Shown piece by piece: positions 11,246-25,139 of a DNA stretch of 64,000 nucleotides (position 1 is the stretch's first letter; each line of letters begins with the position of its first letter). Where the stretch lies: the NCBI RefSeq assembly GCF_016086655.4, contig NC_052134.2:11160001-11224000 (forward strand). Reading direction: 5' to 3'. Made by a program: the position numbers and the translations under genes. The stretch comes from Lepeophtheirus salmonis. Its lineage: Eukaryota > Arthropoda > Copepoda > Siphonostomatoida > Caligidae. The notes beneath the pieces are model-generated. The model saw only the letters and a program-made list of their open reading frames with translations, made no database searches and had not been told where the DNA came from.

Positions 11246-13500
11246 CTATATTCGATTATTTTTTCGTTTTATTTCATTATATTTTTCAATATATGAAATT
11301 TTTATTTTTTATCAATATAGTCAAATAACACAAATTAATTACCTCTTGGTTGAATTTCATTGGGCTAGTATAAGCTTAAAGTCATTTATTTGCATAACAT
11401 GCACTCCATGCTTGATAATAATCTCTCAATGAGAGGTGTAAGGTAGAGCAATTTATTTTTTAACATTATTCGAATTACAATTAGAGTTAATTTGAAAAAG
11501 TCATGATATGGTAAGAAAATAAAATGGATTAAATTTCATTGCCCTACGATGTCATCTGAAGGTAGCATATATAGTTCAGAGTTTAAAAGGAGACAAAAGT
11601 TCTTTATTTACTCAAATATGAAAATACGAGGTGTTACATTTGAGAGATCTATAAGAAAAACAAGTACAATAGAGCGTTTGATCCATCCTAATTTATATGC
11701 ATCTCGGATTACGAATGTGAGTAAATATTTGATAATGATTTATTTTGATATTTGTATATGTAGAATGATATCGTTATGTTTTGTATGTGTGTGTATAGTC
11801 GCTACAAAAATATAGATGCATTCTTTAAGATATAAGGACATCGTTGATCATTTATTTATATTTTCTATCATTAGCCTTTTATTTGGCTTTGACTTTTTGA
11901 ATACAAATAAAACATGGTATAATTATTCAATGCATATGTTTTGAAACACAATATATGTATAATTCATAATGCTTGTTCTTCAGTGTAGAGTAAATTAAAG
12001 GAACATTGGGCAACTACGAAATATAATTAATAAATATATTTCAATATACATAGATAAAAATATTATTATATACTAGTGTCTTAAAAACAGACCATTGACA
12101 ATGAATTAAAAATACGAAGAAACTAGTGTAGTTGAACCCATAGTTGTAGCCAAATATTACGTAGGATGGTGTCTGATACTTTTGTATTAGATTTATTCAT
12201 CAGTTTCAGTCTTACAACTGCCAACTGTATCTTCTTCTGGCGTATTCTAAATCATTATGAACTGGAAATCACTGCTCTTGTCTCATAATATGCTTGTTCA
12301 TCAATCCATGAATACATATGAAAAATTCATCAGGACTATTTACAATTGGTAACGGAGAATTGATCTGATTAGCACATTAGATTTTGATCGTATCCATTGA
12401 AATTTTAGGGCATAACTCTTTCAATATTCCAATAATAATAGACGATTGGATACTTTTTAATGTACTGTATATTACATATTATGATTCAAAAGTTTAGAAT
12501 AAACATCACTTTCAACCAAAATAATAAAATAACGACGATTAAGCCTCATTTCTTCATATTTTGTAGGCAAAATAACCTTGAAACAAAATTTCAAATGCAA
12601 AATGTCCTGAGTTATAATGGGGTAAGGCAAAAGTACCTAGCATGATGAAAGAATAATGAAACTACAAGAAATCCAGATGAAACAAATACTAAGATCCACA
12701 TGTTGAATCTTGTATAGCCTGAAATTTACGGTCAGCTACTGATTTCGGGAGGATAAATTTCATTTTAACAATCATGTAAAGAATTTTAGAAGATTTATAA
12801 TTCGGTCATCCAAGGACTCACTGAGTGTCCCCAACTCGAAATATTTAAAATATTTTTATCTCAAAATTGAAGTGTTTAAAAGATATAAAGTGAAGATACC
12901 TATCGTCTATTATTCTTTTTAGCTGTGATAGAGAATTCGTCTACATGAACAAAGACAATTTTAATGGAGTCTTTTTAATTTGATGATATTGAAAAAAAAA
13001 ACTTATTAGGAGAGAACCAATAAGAATTACAATTTTAGAGCTATTTTAATAGATGCCACAGATTGATATGTTGTTTTAATATCAATAGATAGAGAGTCGA
13101 TATTGTACAGTAATGGGATTTTTCTGGCGAGGCTCATACACTCTTAAACAGGGCATCAAATTAATATTTTAAACCTATTGTTAGTAATTTTAGAAAGCAT
13201 CATTGTCCTTCAAAAATGTTACAGCTCTGGATATTTTATAGTTGTATTTTTTATAACTTTTTCTGTCCATGTTTTTCATCAAAGTTAAGGATATTTTAAT
13301 TTTTTATACTGCTAAACGAATACTTTATATTTTTTTTAAATATTCTAAAAAATTGAAACAAACCAATAGGATGATTCCTTAGAGGTCTAATTTTATATTT
13401 TTATAATGCAATTCTTCAAGTTATTTATTTAATTATTATTTGATAAACTAAATATTGCAGTGTTATGTAATACTAAATATTAGAAAACTTATGAAACAAT
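11246..13500. other. Non-coding, no supported feature
   Basis: Long AT-rich region. Frames at 11133-11432, 11549-11815 and 12460-12645 are short and compositionally like the background. A basic minus-strand frame near 12130-12255 (contains 'RIRQKKIQLAVVRLKLMNK') has no recognised family and no start or stop context. Confidence 0.45.
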
Positions 13501-13800
13501 AAAACCAAATTTAACTTAGTCACACTGACAATTTGAAAAATGTTGACAGAAAAGCAATTATGCTGTCATGGCGTTTAATTAGAGTAGCCGTGATCAGCTA
13601 TGATATGAAAGAAATACACCCAAATCCAACTCCAACAATTATATAGGCAGGATTTACTCCGATGTAAATCCTCAATTCTACTCTGAGTCAAACAAGGACT
13701 TTCTTTATAACTTTACTACAAATACACATAGTTGATCTTTGTCTTTCATGTACTAATGCTTACTTTATACTCATTGTTATCTTTTTATGAATAAAAGAGT
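13501..13800 (+). repeat. Dispersed repeat family R, copy at 13.5 kb
   Basis: Contains in order the shared blocks: CTGACAATTTGAAAAAT, CTGTCATGGCGTTTAATTAG, a TGATATGAAAGAAATACAC block, CCTCAATTCTACTCTGAGTC followed by AAACAAGGAC, and TCTTTTTATGA. The same ordered blocks occur near 36310 and 62805 (+), with partial copies elsewhere on both strands. In most copies the GAAATA block reads GAAATAAA, which includes AATAAA. There is no coding capacity. It could be a solo LTR or a SINE-like unit. Confidence 0.7.
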
Positions 13801-16150
13801 AATGATAACAGCTTTCGAGATGTAAAAAAACCTACTGAGATTTTCTTTATTAAAAACAAAAAAAACAATCTTCAATTATCACTTCTAATATGAAGCATTC
13901 TAGGTGAAATAGTTATAATGAAAAAGAATAATGTAAGTTTTATTTTAATTATGTTGAATTAATATTTCAATTATTACATACACTATACATAACTGGTCCA
14001 CTTTTTGGTATTGATAATCTGAAGAGTAAATATTATATTCCTAAAAAATCTAAATAAAGCAATTGTTATACTATTTTTCTCTATGACAATTAGTAGTGCA
14101 CACTCTGTATCTTCACATTATTTTTTCAAAATACATGGAGTGCACCTTGTAAAAGCAGCCCTTTCATTTATTATTCAAAACCTTTCATTAACTCATCACA
14201 ATGAAAAATAAAATTACATTAGTATAATTATTAATCATTCGTTTAAAATATCGATTAGTTTTTACTTTTCATTAAATGTAAGATTATTAAGGTGTTTATT
14301 ACATATTAATTGATGATTAATAGATGGGGTTTCTCCCCTCAGATCTTGAGAACTGTTTTCCCGAAATTACTCGGTGTTTTACACCAACTATAAATTGCAA
14401 CAGAAAGTATTGTATTCTTTAACTTAGCAAATAAGTACCACTAAAACTAACTAAATTTTCTGAGGGTAACCATAGGTTGAAACTTTGATTCTACAATTTT
14501 TGGTTTGCCAACAGTCAATATTTCTCCATATTTTAGAAGCAACGATATGCTAAATGCAATTCACTATGAATTTATTAAGTGTAAAATTATGAGACGTAAC
14601 AATCCTATCTACAAATCAGTGTTGCATTCCTTTAGAGAAGTTTAGACTATATTATTCTGACTATTAACTACATTGATAGAGCATACCTTTTGTTAGCTCT
14701 AAAAAATATAATTATAACAATATTTTACTTCAATACCTACATGAACCATTCCCTTTTGTTAACTCTAAAAAATATAATTATAAAATTATTTTACTTCAAT
14801 ACCTACATTTTTAGTATACAACAACTATTACAGTAAACTACATTATATCTTAGTTCACTAAAATAATTATATGGTAAATGTATGATATTTCTTGCAAAAA
14901 TGTACTATCATGTAAATACATTTTATAAATATGGTATTTATAACAGACATAAGGAATTAAAAAAAACTTAAAACCTAGTCACAACATGATAGAAAAACTG
15001 AAATCTCATAGCTTCATTATTAACATTGATAAAGTCACCAAAATATTGAAAATTAAATTTTTTCAGTTCAAGCTTTTGTTCAGATATAATGTTTTTGCAC
15101 TAAGTTATCAATGCAATAATGTATAAGCACTTAGTTGGGTTTATTTCCCAGTATTTATTTGGAGTTTTTACCGTAAAAACTACCGGGAAAACTTCCAGCT
15201 TTATTACTTCATATTATATTCTATTATACGAAGTTTATTAAGCGAAAAGTTGAATAAATATTGAAATAAACTTTATATGACGAGTTTAATGATTTATTCT
15301 AAAATGTAAAATGATCTACAATGAAGTACCTATAGCAAACCGACAAATAAATATTCAATTTGAACTTCATCTTTCTAAAAAAGTAACATTTATTCATTTT
15401 AGATTCTACACGAATAGTATATATATTTCTTTCTTAAAATATAAAATATATAGATTAAAATAAACAAATTCTAACATTTGCATTTTCATCATGACTATCA
15501 TGACATCTCACTATGACAACTTAAAAATGCTAAATATGTATATATGTATATGGTATTGCAGTATTTTTTTTCAAATATTTGGTTAGAAAGTATTTTGAAA
15601 AAAGAGTAATGTCCAATTAGTATTGATATGACAAGTAATTATGAGTAATGTCACTAATTTTTATCTTTTAAAAATCCATCATATATAATAGGGCACTTAA
15701 GCAAGAACAATTCCGCTAAATATCTTTTTATAATTACCATCAAAAGGTGGTAAACAGTCTGGATGAAAAATAATCTTCTCATGTAACAGATAGAACTATA
15801 ATTCAAGGCATTTGTGAGGTTTCTTAGTTAATATATATTGATAAATAATACTAATTGCAAATATCTATCGAAAGAATATGTTCAATCCTAACTGATTTTG
15901 TAAAATATGTGTGAACTTTTATAATAGGCAATGAAAAAAGTAATAAAATAAAGTGAATAATGTTATAATCAGGGCTAACTTTTTTTAAAACTTGTAGTCT
16001 TTAAAGAATGGCATATCATTATATCGTAATCTCTTTAATTGGCTATTATTCTTTATAACTATTTTGCTTATATTATGAAGAAGATTTTACAATATCTTTA
16101 TATGCTTTAAGAAATTTTTTCCAAGTTTATATATGTAAAGGGTAGGGATT
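13801..16150. other. Non-coding, AT-rich
   Basis: No coding potential. It holds the 66-bp tandem duplication at 14688-14818 and a small palindrome GTTTTTACCGTAAAAAC near 15165. Otherwise nothing stands out. Confidence 0.5.
14688..14818. repeat. Tandem duplication, period 66 bp, two units
   Basis: The unit starts CTTTTGTTAGCTCTAAAAAA and ends TTTTACTTCAATACCTACAT. It occurs twice in direct tandem; the second copy begins near 14754 with TTGTTAACTC. The copies differ by only a few bases, so the duplication is fairly recent. No coding content. Confidence 0.85.
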
Positions 16151-16159
16151 TTAAATCAG

Positions 16160-16320
16160 GATTTTTTTTGGGATTTTATCCCAACTTTGAAGCCATAAAG
16201 GCCTTTGTCGACAAAGAGTTGGCTGCTATGGACTTAAACTTCGTTTGCAAGACTTGCAACTCTTTTTGAAAGAGGCTTGTCGCCATATATGAGGAAAATG
16301 GTGACTGAATAGAATATCTA
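16160..16320 (+). pseudogene. Mariner-type transposase C-terminal fragment
   Basis: A + strand reading gives 'NFEAIKAFVDKELAAMD' followed by 'VCKTCNSF', a stop, then 'KRLVAIYEENGD'. This follows the C-terminal pattern of Tc1/mariner transposases seen elsewhere in the window: a segment with EALKA and an acidic Trp/Met position, a Cys-rich 'FRRRLEAII' segment, and a final Gly-Asp/Asn. The rest of the frame is absent upstream. The neighbouring fragment at 16500-17060 is in the opposite orientation, so the two are rearranged or from separate insertions. Confidence 0.6.
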
Positions 16321-16499
16321 ATATGATATTGGGTATGTATCAGAAAAATATTAATAAAGATTTTTTTTCAAAATATAATTAAAGAATGCCCTGCTATTTT
16401 CTTTTTACTTTCAAGTGTTCAAATTTCCACACGGTAGCTAAGATTAAATAGAAAAAATTATCCGTGAATACATTTGAATAAAAGAAAAATATTTTTTCA

Positions 16500-17060
16500 G
16501 CTGTGACATTTGACTCTACGTGTGATCAGAATATAAGCTAAGTGAGTTGAAGTCAGGGTTGTAGAAGGACCACAAACTATTCATAATTCCTTTTTATCCA
16601 TGGAAATACTCCATTTTCATACGAAGGGTGAGCATAGGTATCTTTTTTAACGCTAAAGACATGTTGCCATACTTGTTGACGATTTTGGATATTAGATACA
16701 TCAAGACTCACATGTATCATGTATGCACTGGCATTACATTCTGCAGATTGGCTTAGATGGTCTCGTTCATATCTCTTGCATCAACTTTTCATGACTGCAA
16801 CTGCCTGTTTTGCATCTAAGAGCTTTTTCTTCATTCTAAGCCACTTCCTGACAAGGTAGACTGTCTTTCTAGATAACTTGAACTAGTCAAAAAGTTGGCC
16901 TTATTCTCCCCCACATAATTCCAGAGATATCGATTTGAACGGCTTTTTATGGGCTCGTTTTGACCGTGAGGATGACGTGAAATTCCAGAAAAACAAACTT
17001 AAACCTAGCAGTGTCTGACGCAGTTTCATCTTTGAAATTGGGTTACAAAAACTTGGAACC
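16500..17060 (-). pseudogene. Mariner-type transposase N-terminal and core fragment
   Basis: On the minus strand, around 16800-16890, the reading 'KLSRKTVYLVRKWLRMKKK' matches the recognition part of a Tc1/mariner helix-turn-helix, followed by 'LLDAKQAVAVMKS'. Further downstream, frames with 'YERDHLSQSAECNASAYM' and a 'KKDTYAHPSYENG' string are interrupted by stops. The GC content is higher than that of the flanks, as for other element bodies here. No terminal repeats identified. Confidence 0.55.
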
Positions 17061-19250
17061 ATATAAGTAAACAGGAGTGTTCATATTTCAACATATCACA
17101 AAGTAAATAATATGTTCGAATTTCCACATATCACACCGTATATAATATCTTTAAATTTATTCATGACTCTATCATTATTTTATTTCCTTAAACAAATATT
17201 ATTTTTTTGTTTGGCTTTATACATAATTAACTTTATACTATTCTATAAGTTCTACTTTTTGAACTCATTCGAGGCACGATATCTAAATATATAGAAAGTT
17301 TTTCACACAATAATTACCCCTACAATTAATCATATGAGAGACTTTGATTTCAAAATCTTCATTCAATTTTTTTCCCCTCCATTTTGTATTAATTTCAAAA
17401 AGTCGCTTCGCGGTTAAATTGATAAAAAACAAAGAACTTATTTATTTCAAAAATAAAATCGATATAATTATAATTTTTTGAACTTATAACTCTTTATTCT
17501 CATGATTGAACAATAAGGACGTGTTATAAAAACCAAATTTGAAAGAAAATAGGTAATTTTTTTTAAGGCAATTAATTTATTATTAATTTGTATTTACTCA
17601 TTTCAAAATAATAGTAAAACTTTGCCAATTAACTTTTTTTATGCAACGTCTATTGTCAAAACAAGTGATAATACTAATATCTATGGACCAATTTTTAATA
17701 ACAATAAACAATAAGTCAAAATATGTTTTTTACTTAACCTTTCGTTAGTGAAATTGGATATTATACACCCCAAGATTTACACACATGCTTTATATTCCTT
17801 TAATTCTACATTTTTTTGACAATAATTATGTATTATTCTGAAAAAACCTTCATTAGGATTAATGAATAAATTCAGCATTTGTCCATTATGTCAAAAGAAC
17901 CCAAAACAAAACAATTCTAGAATTAATAATGACAGAAAACGATAGAAACATCCTCTGGTTGAATGAAAGAGAGATCAAACGACTAAAATTAAAATTCAAG
18001 CCAATAAATATGTTGAGCACCCTCTGGAATTTAGGGGTTTGATTTTTCCTTATATTGGTTAAAATATCGAATAATTAAAAACAACCTCCCTTATGATGCT
18101 ACTCAGGCAACGTCTATAGAAAAAAGAACTTGCTTCTCTTGTAAGAACAAAAAGTGACATCCAACGTTTTTTCTTATATTTCCCTTTTATGGATATCTGT
18201 TTACATATATATATATATATATTATTTTTGTGTTGTTGGTTGTACTCTGTTTTCTGTGTTTATTATTGAATAAATTTACTGGGGGGAGTGTGGTTTTGCC
18301 AATTGTGTGATGTTTTGCTCATGTAGCATTTGTCGATGATGATCACTTGGAGTAAACACTGTGCCTAAACCAACAACTTTAAGTTAAGCATACCTTTTTC
18401 TTCTGGTCGAGTAATACTCCTCCTTGGTGGTAGGTCATACTTACATTAACATTTAAAATACCTAAAGAGGTTCATTCCGGGCTTTTATATCCCCATTATA
18501 TCCTACTTGTCTTTCATCAATGTCAAATATATACATACTCAAGTGTTACAATTCAGTTAAATTAGTTCTGATTTATTCTTCTGACAAATTTAATCAACGT
18601 CCAATTGAGAAAAAAAAAATGACTCCCTACAATTGAGTTTACGTCTGCTAAATCAATTTATCTATTCTATTCTTCAAATAATATTTATTCTTTATCCTGG
18701 TACATTCTATCAATAAAAGTATAGTCAATTGTAACTTTTATTTTCAATTAGAATTATGTTTTGCAACTTATTTATTAATATTTATATATCCTCTACTCTG
18801 TTTCCATTACGTTTTCCTTCAATTCATTGATCGGGTTGATAAATAATAATTAAGCATAAAAAATATTCTTTGAAACTTAAATAATTAATTCCAAAATTTC
18901 TTACCAGTTCATCAGAAATAAAGTGACATTAACAACAAACAAAACCAAAAAAAAAAATGAAAATACTAAGGATTTGGGAAAATTGTCTAAATTGTGATAA
19001 GTGTAAGTTTACAAAATGGTATATCTTTGTAACCTAGAATATATAAATGTTGCTATCAATTGCTTCTCCATATTTTGAAAGTTATAACTGGTGATGAAAA
19101 GCAGATATATTTTTTAGCTCACCTATTTTTTTAAGTTTGCCAACTCAAGAGTAAATCGTCTTATTCTGAGGCGTTGTCATTAATATTTAATTTCTGAAGA
19201 GTGAGCTTCCTTTTCCACTGAATTCAATTATATTAAAAAACTTCATAAAT
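17061..19250. other. Non-coding; AT microsatellite
   Basis: Mostly AT-rich and featureless. A (TA)n microsatellite lies near 18205-18223. The stretch 18230-18500 is less AT-rich, starts TGTTGTTGGTTGTACTCTG, has an AATAAA near 18268, and could be part of an old LTR, but I found no second copy to prove it. Confidence 0.45.
18205..18223. repeat. (TA)n microsatellite
   Basis: About nine uninterrupted TA dinucleotides. Simple repeat only. Confidence 0.85.
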
Positions 19251-19254
19251 CATT

Positions 19255-19500
19255 TGTGTGTACTCATAAAAGAGGGAGAGTATGTAGTTTTCAGAGTTGA
19301 TGGGATCATTTTATATTCATCAACTGTTGTTATTATTATTACTTAAGTCCTGGATGAGTAGTGTATTTCCTTTTGAATTATATGAACATGATTGAAGATT
19401 CGTTTATCCTCATAACAGATGGAGAGTTCCCTTGAAGATGTGTTGTGGATTTATTATTGTAAGTCCTTTTTGAACTCAGAGTAGAATTTAGGATCGACAT
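19255..19500 (-). repeat. Dispersed repeat family R, minus-strand copy at 19.3-19.5 kb
   Basis: Read on the minus strand, 19500-19463 gives GTCGATCCTAAATTCTACTC followed by TGAGTTCAAAAAGGAC, closely matching the core of the family R copies at 13.5, 36.4 and 63.2 kb. A further block near 19280-19255 reads CTCTTTTATGAGTACAC, like the TTTTTATGAGCACA tail of the 63.25-kb copy. The left blocks of the family are not clear here. Confidence 0.55.
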
Positions 19501-21104
19501 AGACTCTTGCCAATGTCCTTTTTTCCCTTTTCCTACTTTCCCCTCGTCACAACTGTTAGTTGCTCAGTTAATGAAAATTTCATCACAACTTAGCAGCTCT
19601 CCACCAAAACATTATTTTAATTGTCCGTGTTATCATGTTGATTTTTTTTAACATCCCCAAAATACACACGATTTTTGACACTAACTATAGCATATCAACA
19701 AGCAAGGAAATCGATAGTTTATTGCAGCAGAGGTGTATAAAATATGTCTTAGAATGCCTGTTGAATGTTATACGTTCAACACAAAAATAAATATTCAAAA
19801 ATTTAGAAGCACAACAACTCTGCCAAACAAAAGAAGCGAGCAATAGAAAATAAAAAAAAATAAAAAATTAAATAATGCATCACTGGTTGATGATTATCTC
19901 TGTCGGTAAAGGTGTCGTTCTTCAAAGTTAACATATTTTTATATGACATTGTCTAATATGTGGTTTTTAAACTCATTGCAATTTTTACCATTTTCACCCT
20001 TACACATGACACATAAAGAGTTTGCATAGAAGATGAAGCAAAAATGTGGTACACATATATTATTACTAAAACACAAATAAAAATCCAGGGATATAAAGTT
20101 GGGTGTAAAAGTGTTCAAACTTTAAAAAGGTATGTTACCAATTATCAACAATTATATCTGTCTATAAGAAGCTTGTATAGGTTGGTTCGAAAAAAATCGA
20201 ACTCGGACCTGGTTACAACCTTAATTCGTATCTAGTGCAGTGGGTAGACTTTTTGAATAATTAATATGATTACTTTTTATAGAATAGTGATGAAAATCGT
20301 TTGTATATGAGGTATTTAAAGAAAAAGCTAAAATGAAAACGATAAACCTGACAATTTGATGAATATTTTAGAGGAGAGAAACTAAGCTACTATAATTTTA
20401 CACGAGTTTTTAATCAGATTTTTAATATAATTGTATGCGATAGAAATAGTTAAATAATAATAAAAACAACTAAACAATATAACAAAATCATTCTACAAAT
20501 TACCAATTCCTAAAATACGGGACAGCTAAAAAGTACACAAGATTTACAAAACTAGTAATAACAAATAATGTTTCCATTTGTCAGCCTATGTAAAGCTAGT
20601 ACACACAAAAAAAAAAATTCAATCATATCTCATTAATTCGTTTTGATTTTAATAAGTACGAATAAGTAAACATTTTTATGAATAATGTTTTTTTGTGTAT
20701 AATCATAATAGATACATTTTTTATAAATATAGGAGTGAATCCAACTCATGAAAACAAAAAGTTTTTCTGTTATTGTTACTCTGTATGTAGGCATTGCTGA
20801 ACTAGATTCCTTATCATTCTACAACATACACAAGGAAACTTTACATTATTTAGATCAATGTACCCAATTTTTTACAGGACATAAAGAAGTGTCTTTAGAA
20901 ATGGATTTGGACTTTCGTATAACAAGAACATTATGATCAAATAAATAATATTGTCTTTGGAGGGAATTTATTTTAGATATTGTTATGTAAAATTGTGTAT
21001 CTACATTTTTAAATTTTTTCAAACATATTTATTTATTGAGTTTTATAACTTATACATTTTAAAAAATTAAATATATTTTTCATAAAATTTGAGAATTGGA
21101 GCTT
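19501..21104. other. Non-coding, no supported gene
   Basis: AT-rich. At 20330-20400 a CCTGACAATTTGATGAATAT block resembles the left part of repeat family R. Open frames at 20044-20235 and 20748-20936 (+) have start codons but no recognised domain and background codon use. I do not call them genes. Confidence 0.4.
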
Positions 21105-21790
21105 TATACACAGCGTGCCTCTACGAATCGAGTACGAATTTTCCATAGTTCCACTTTATCAAGATTCTCAAAGAGGACAGTCATTAAGACAATGAGGCTT
21201 TATATATATATTTTACTTCATATGAATGATTAAATCTAAAAGTGGTCCCACTTTGTCTCCATCATTGCCTAGTTCCTATGCATTATTCAAGTATTCATCC
21301 AACTAGTCGGCCCACTCCTTCTCCACAGCAGACTCTAGGGCATTCATATTCACATGGGAAGAGCCACAGGCTCTTGATGGTGCCTTAAATCACATAGAGA
21401 AAAGGAATGTAGTTTGGTGAGGACAGAGGCCACATTCACCAGGGCAAGATATTTGCCATGTCGTTTTCACTTATATTTTGAGGTTCTTTTGGGGGAAATT
21501 TTGGATTGTTGGCTACTTCTCAAGGCTCTGGTTTTTGTCCTTTAGCTTTTTATTCTGGGCAATGAGAACTTTGTAGAAGAGAACGATGCAAGATATCTCG
21601 GGGTGTTTTGAAGAAAAATGTCTGCAACATTTCTCATCCAAATTTGTATTCGCTCCGAACAGCCATCATGACAGTGTGATATGCGATGAATACGGCTTTC
21701 ATTGTTAAAAAATGTCAATCTGTTCGATGGCGTCTCAAGGCAGTTATTGTTTGTGAAGGAAGCTATATTGATAAAAAAAAATATCACTAA
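21105..21790 (-). pseudogene. Decayed Tc1/mariner-type transposase (lineage B)
   Basis: The minus strand yields, with frameshifts, a 'PLSSPNYIPFFSM' segment near 21410-21450, corresponding to the PxSPDLNPLDYxxW motif with the catalytic Asp lost. It is followed by 'NMNALESAVEKEWAD', an EALK/VEKEW C-terminal element. Upstream, the open frame 21542-21787 reads into this region and contains 'SHCHDGCSERIQIWMRNV', which may correspond to the HxxxxxxQxWL segment after the second catalytic Asp. Stops and frameshifts make it non-functional. Ends undefined. Confidence 0.6.
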
Positions 21791-23724
21791 TTATAACATT
21801 GAAACATATCCAAAAACATTTATTATTTAGTAAATTATCTTGAGTAACTATATTACCAAGAATATGTTAGATAATTTTTTTTTAATAAAAAATGCTTGAT
21901 TTTCACTAAACTTTACATTTCACTTCCAGCTTATCGACCAAATGAATGAAGGGTATTTATAGATAGTGCAAAAACATGTCTGAAATGGGACCTTCTACAC
22001 AATGGAAGTATTGTTGGTGCTATTTCAATTGGGCATTCTGTCACATAATATTTAATTGACATATTGTTACTAAAGATACCTTACAAAATGATACACGTTA
22101 CATCTAATAACTAGTGATAAAATAAATATGTTAATTAGGTCAATGCTAAGCCATACCCCCTTTTCCAGAAACTAAAATGTTAAATATAAAATAAAAATCT
22201 GGATATGTCATATTCAAATATAATAGTGTAAAACAATAGGTATTTTTATAACATAAATATTATCCATAAGTGATGGTCATAAAATTTAAATATATTAAAA
22301 AAGATGGGGAGACAAATTTTACTATTTAATTGTGATTTTCATTTACTTTGATTGATTTTCATTAGTTAAATACGTAAATATTTTCAGTTCTTTAGGAATT
22401 AGGATAAAAATCAGAAGAAAAAAAAAAATACAAAATCGAAAAAATAATCTATGGAGATGCATATTCTTTCAATAGGTTTTTTTAAAGATAAAATATGGAA
22501 TATTTTAATTTTATAGTCTATAATATTCCTTATCAATAAGAATGATCAACAAGATATAAAGACAAGTGTTGTTTTTAACATTTTTCCGCCTAAAAAAACC
22601 AAATTTGTCTAGTTTAAAACAAGATACATAATCAATAAAAGCATTAATATTGTAATAAGAAACCTTTTACATCAGTTTTATTCATTTTACTTTAATTTGG
22701 TGATTTTCTTAATGATGAAAATTGGCTCGGAAAGATAAAAGTCCCAAATTACTATAATCCCAGATATTTTTGAATTCAAACGACTGAGAAAAAAAGAAAA
22801 TTAGTTTTGGATTTTGCGATCAAAGATACATTTCTTTATAGGCATCAATTCATTTGTAAAAAATTAGAGCACCCCATTGTTGTCAAATATTTTTTATAAA
22901 GAACTATGTAAACTAACTTTTTTTGCAAAAATAATTTCCTTCAACAATTTTTTTTTTCAATCTCTTTTAAAATGACTTTATTGATAATTAAATGGAGAAA
23001 GTTTCTAATTAGCTTCATTTTTTGTTACTAACAAACCAACTACCAATAGAAAAATATATCTTTTAAAAAAATACTAATTCAACAAAAGTTATTGCCATTA
23101 TATTAGAAACGAAGTAATAATTGAAATTTTAACAACTGTCTTTTGAAGGTTGTTAATATGGGAAATAGAGGTCAATTAAAAAAAATAGTGTCATCTACAT
23201 TAGAAGCCCAATGACTTTTCAGTCCATATGTTATATTGTCATTAAGTTTTTTTTTAAATATCCCTTTAATTAGTTAGATGAAGGAGCATTGACTATGCAA
23301 TTATATACATTATAGTTCTAAAACTTTTTGTTTCCTTAGCCAAGAACAATAAGAGTTTAACTTGTTATTGTATCATGAATCACGTTATGTTTCCTTTGAT
23401 CTCTTACAAAAGAAGCAAATTCGTTGTTCATTAGTTTTCCTATACAAATAACACAGATACAAGGTCTTTGTAAATATTTTATATTTTATCGAAAATTGTG
23501 AATGGTCGAAATAGAGGGTTCCCAGGTTTTGATTATCTCTCGAACAAAAAGTATTTAACCCAAAACCCAGTTTTTCTTTTTTCAATTTGATTCATAAACC
23601 GTTGTCTTAAATTTAGAAAAGACAACTCAAAACCAATTTATGAACTGCTATAAATAATATGTTTAGATTCAATTTTATTCAACATATCCTCCTTTACATA
23701 CAAAAATAATATCCTAAACACGCC
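21791..23724. other. Non-coding, no feature seen
   Basis: AT-rich DNA with many A and T runs. The 66-codon minus-strand frame at 23385-23585 has scattered Cys residues but no spacing I recognise as a zinc finger. Confidence 0.45.
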
Positions 23725-24065
23725 GATGAACAGGTTGTCAGCTCCTGATGATAAAGTCGTTATCTATAGCATACCAATGTACCATGCTGTAATGATTGCA
23801 GCTCGGAGCAAATCCAAAATTGGATAAGAGATATAGCATAAATTCTTCTCTTAGTCCCCCCCAATTTGCAGCATCCAGGATTTTGAGGTCAGGGCTGGAG
23901 GAAGGCCACACAGAGGCAGGCCAGAAGTCAGCTATGTTATTGTTGCAGAAGTTTCAATTTTTCTTGCCTGTATGAGGCTATAATGGACTTCTTAATGTTG
24001 TAGGCAGTCCGAATGAAGATACCAACGATCTTTGTAGCCTTTACAACAATGAAACAAACGCTGAG
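23725..24065 (-). pseudogene. Tc1/mariner-type fragment, lineage C copy 1
   Basis: Near 23870-23960 the minus strand gives fragments of the form 'NNNIADFWPASVWPSSSPDL', matching the FW...WPPSSPDLNPLD segment of mariner-type transposases. It closely parallels the lineage C copy at 25140-25690, which has the same GCAGCA...AGGCCAGA nucleotide block. Only the catalytic C-terminal segment survives. Confidence 0.6.
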
Positions 24066-25139
24066 GATATTGCACAAGTATGGCCTTTTTTGTTATTTCT
24101 CAGACATTTTCAAACTTAAAGGCGTGGGATAAAAAGAAATTGTGTTAATTTATTTTTTCAGATGTGGTTTGGTTATCTAATAAACCTTCGTACTAAAAAA
24201 CAACAGATATAAATCGTAATTAGATGAAACTACAAATTTTTGTTTCTTTCTTCTGTATATATTCTCAAATAATTATACGTAAGCTTATTCGCAACCTTTC
24301 TTGTATATATCCAATACGTTTTCCTTTAAATAATTCATCTGAGACAAATCTCAACCTATTAATGATATTTACCATTTGTGCTATATATATATATATATGT
24401 AGACATTTAATTAATTCATTAATATTGGAAAGTTTTTAAAATCCATTCTTTGACTTTTAATTCATGTCTGGTTATTAATTGAAAAACAGGGATTTTTTTC
24501 TATACAAACTTTTGAAAGAACTATTTTTTTCCTTTGAATATGATGTGAAGATTTAATTTTAAATATTTGTATTCATACAAACATTTTAGGATCTTCTTCT
24601 TTTTCTCTTTTGAAAAGTTTTTCAAATAAACAGCATTCAAATTTATTTCTTTATTTGTTAAATTAAATCAAACGTTGGATGTAATAGATTACATATTAAC
24701 AGAATATTTGTGAGCTTAATATCCCAAGTTTATTAAGAACTGTACTTTATCTAATTATGTAAAGTGATTAATTTTCCTTTAAAGGGTCAATGAATTGTCC
24801 ATAACGATATTAGGGATTTTGTAGTGAATATAAGATAATATACAATTATAAGGTGGAATCAATGTAGCTCATAGACAACGCGCTCGGGAAATTTATTCTC
24901 TTGAACTCAAGGTGCGTAGGTTTATACACATTTCATTCCTAGAGAAAATAAAAATAATTTGTGTAAATGGATTCCACAACAAAATTACTAGGTTAGACGG
25001 AGTAAACGTAATAGTATTATATTATTATATTTACTGATACTTAATCAGTGCAGTTCAATCTGACTAATTAAAGGAATACAAAAAAAAAAAAAACTACAAA
25101 AAAGTGATTTTTTGCCAGTATGTAAATAATCAATTTAAT
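24066..25139. other. Non-coding, no feature seen
   Basis: AT-rich, with a short TA run near 24384-24400 and an A-run near 25080. The 71-codon + frame at 24224 is background-like. Confidence 0.45.

Noticed and set aside
18230..18500. LTR-like stretch starting TGTTG with AATAAA
   Set aside because: No second copy in the window and no primer-binding site that I could verify.
20748..20936. 62-codon frame with a start codon and moderate composition
   Set aside because: No domain, no conservation evidence, AT-rich flanks. Could be a small peptide, but nothing supports it.
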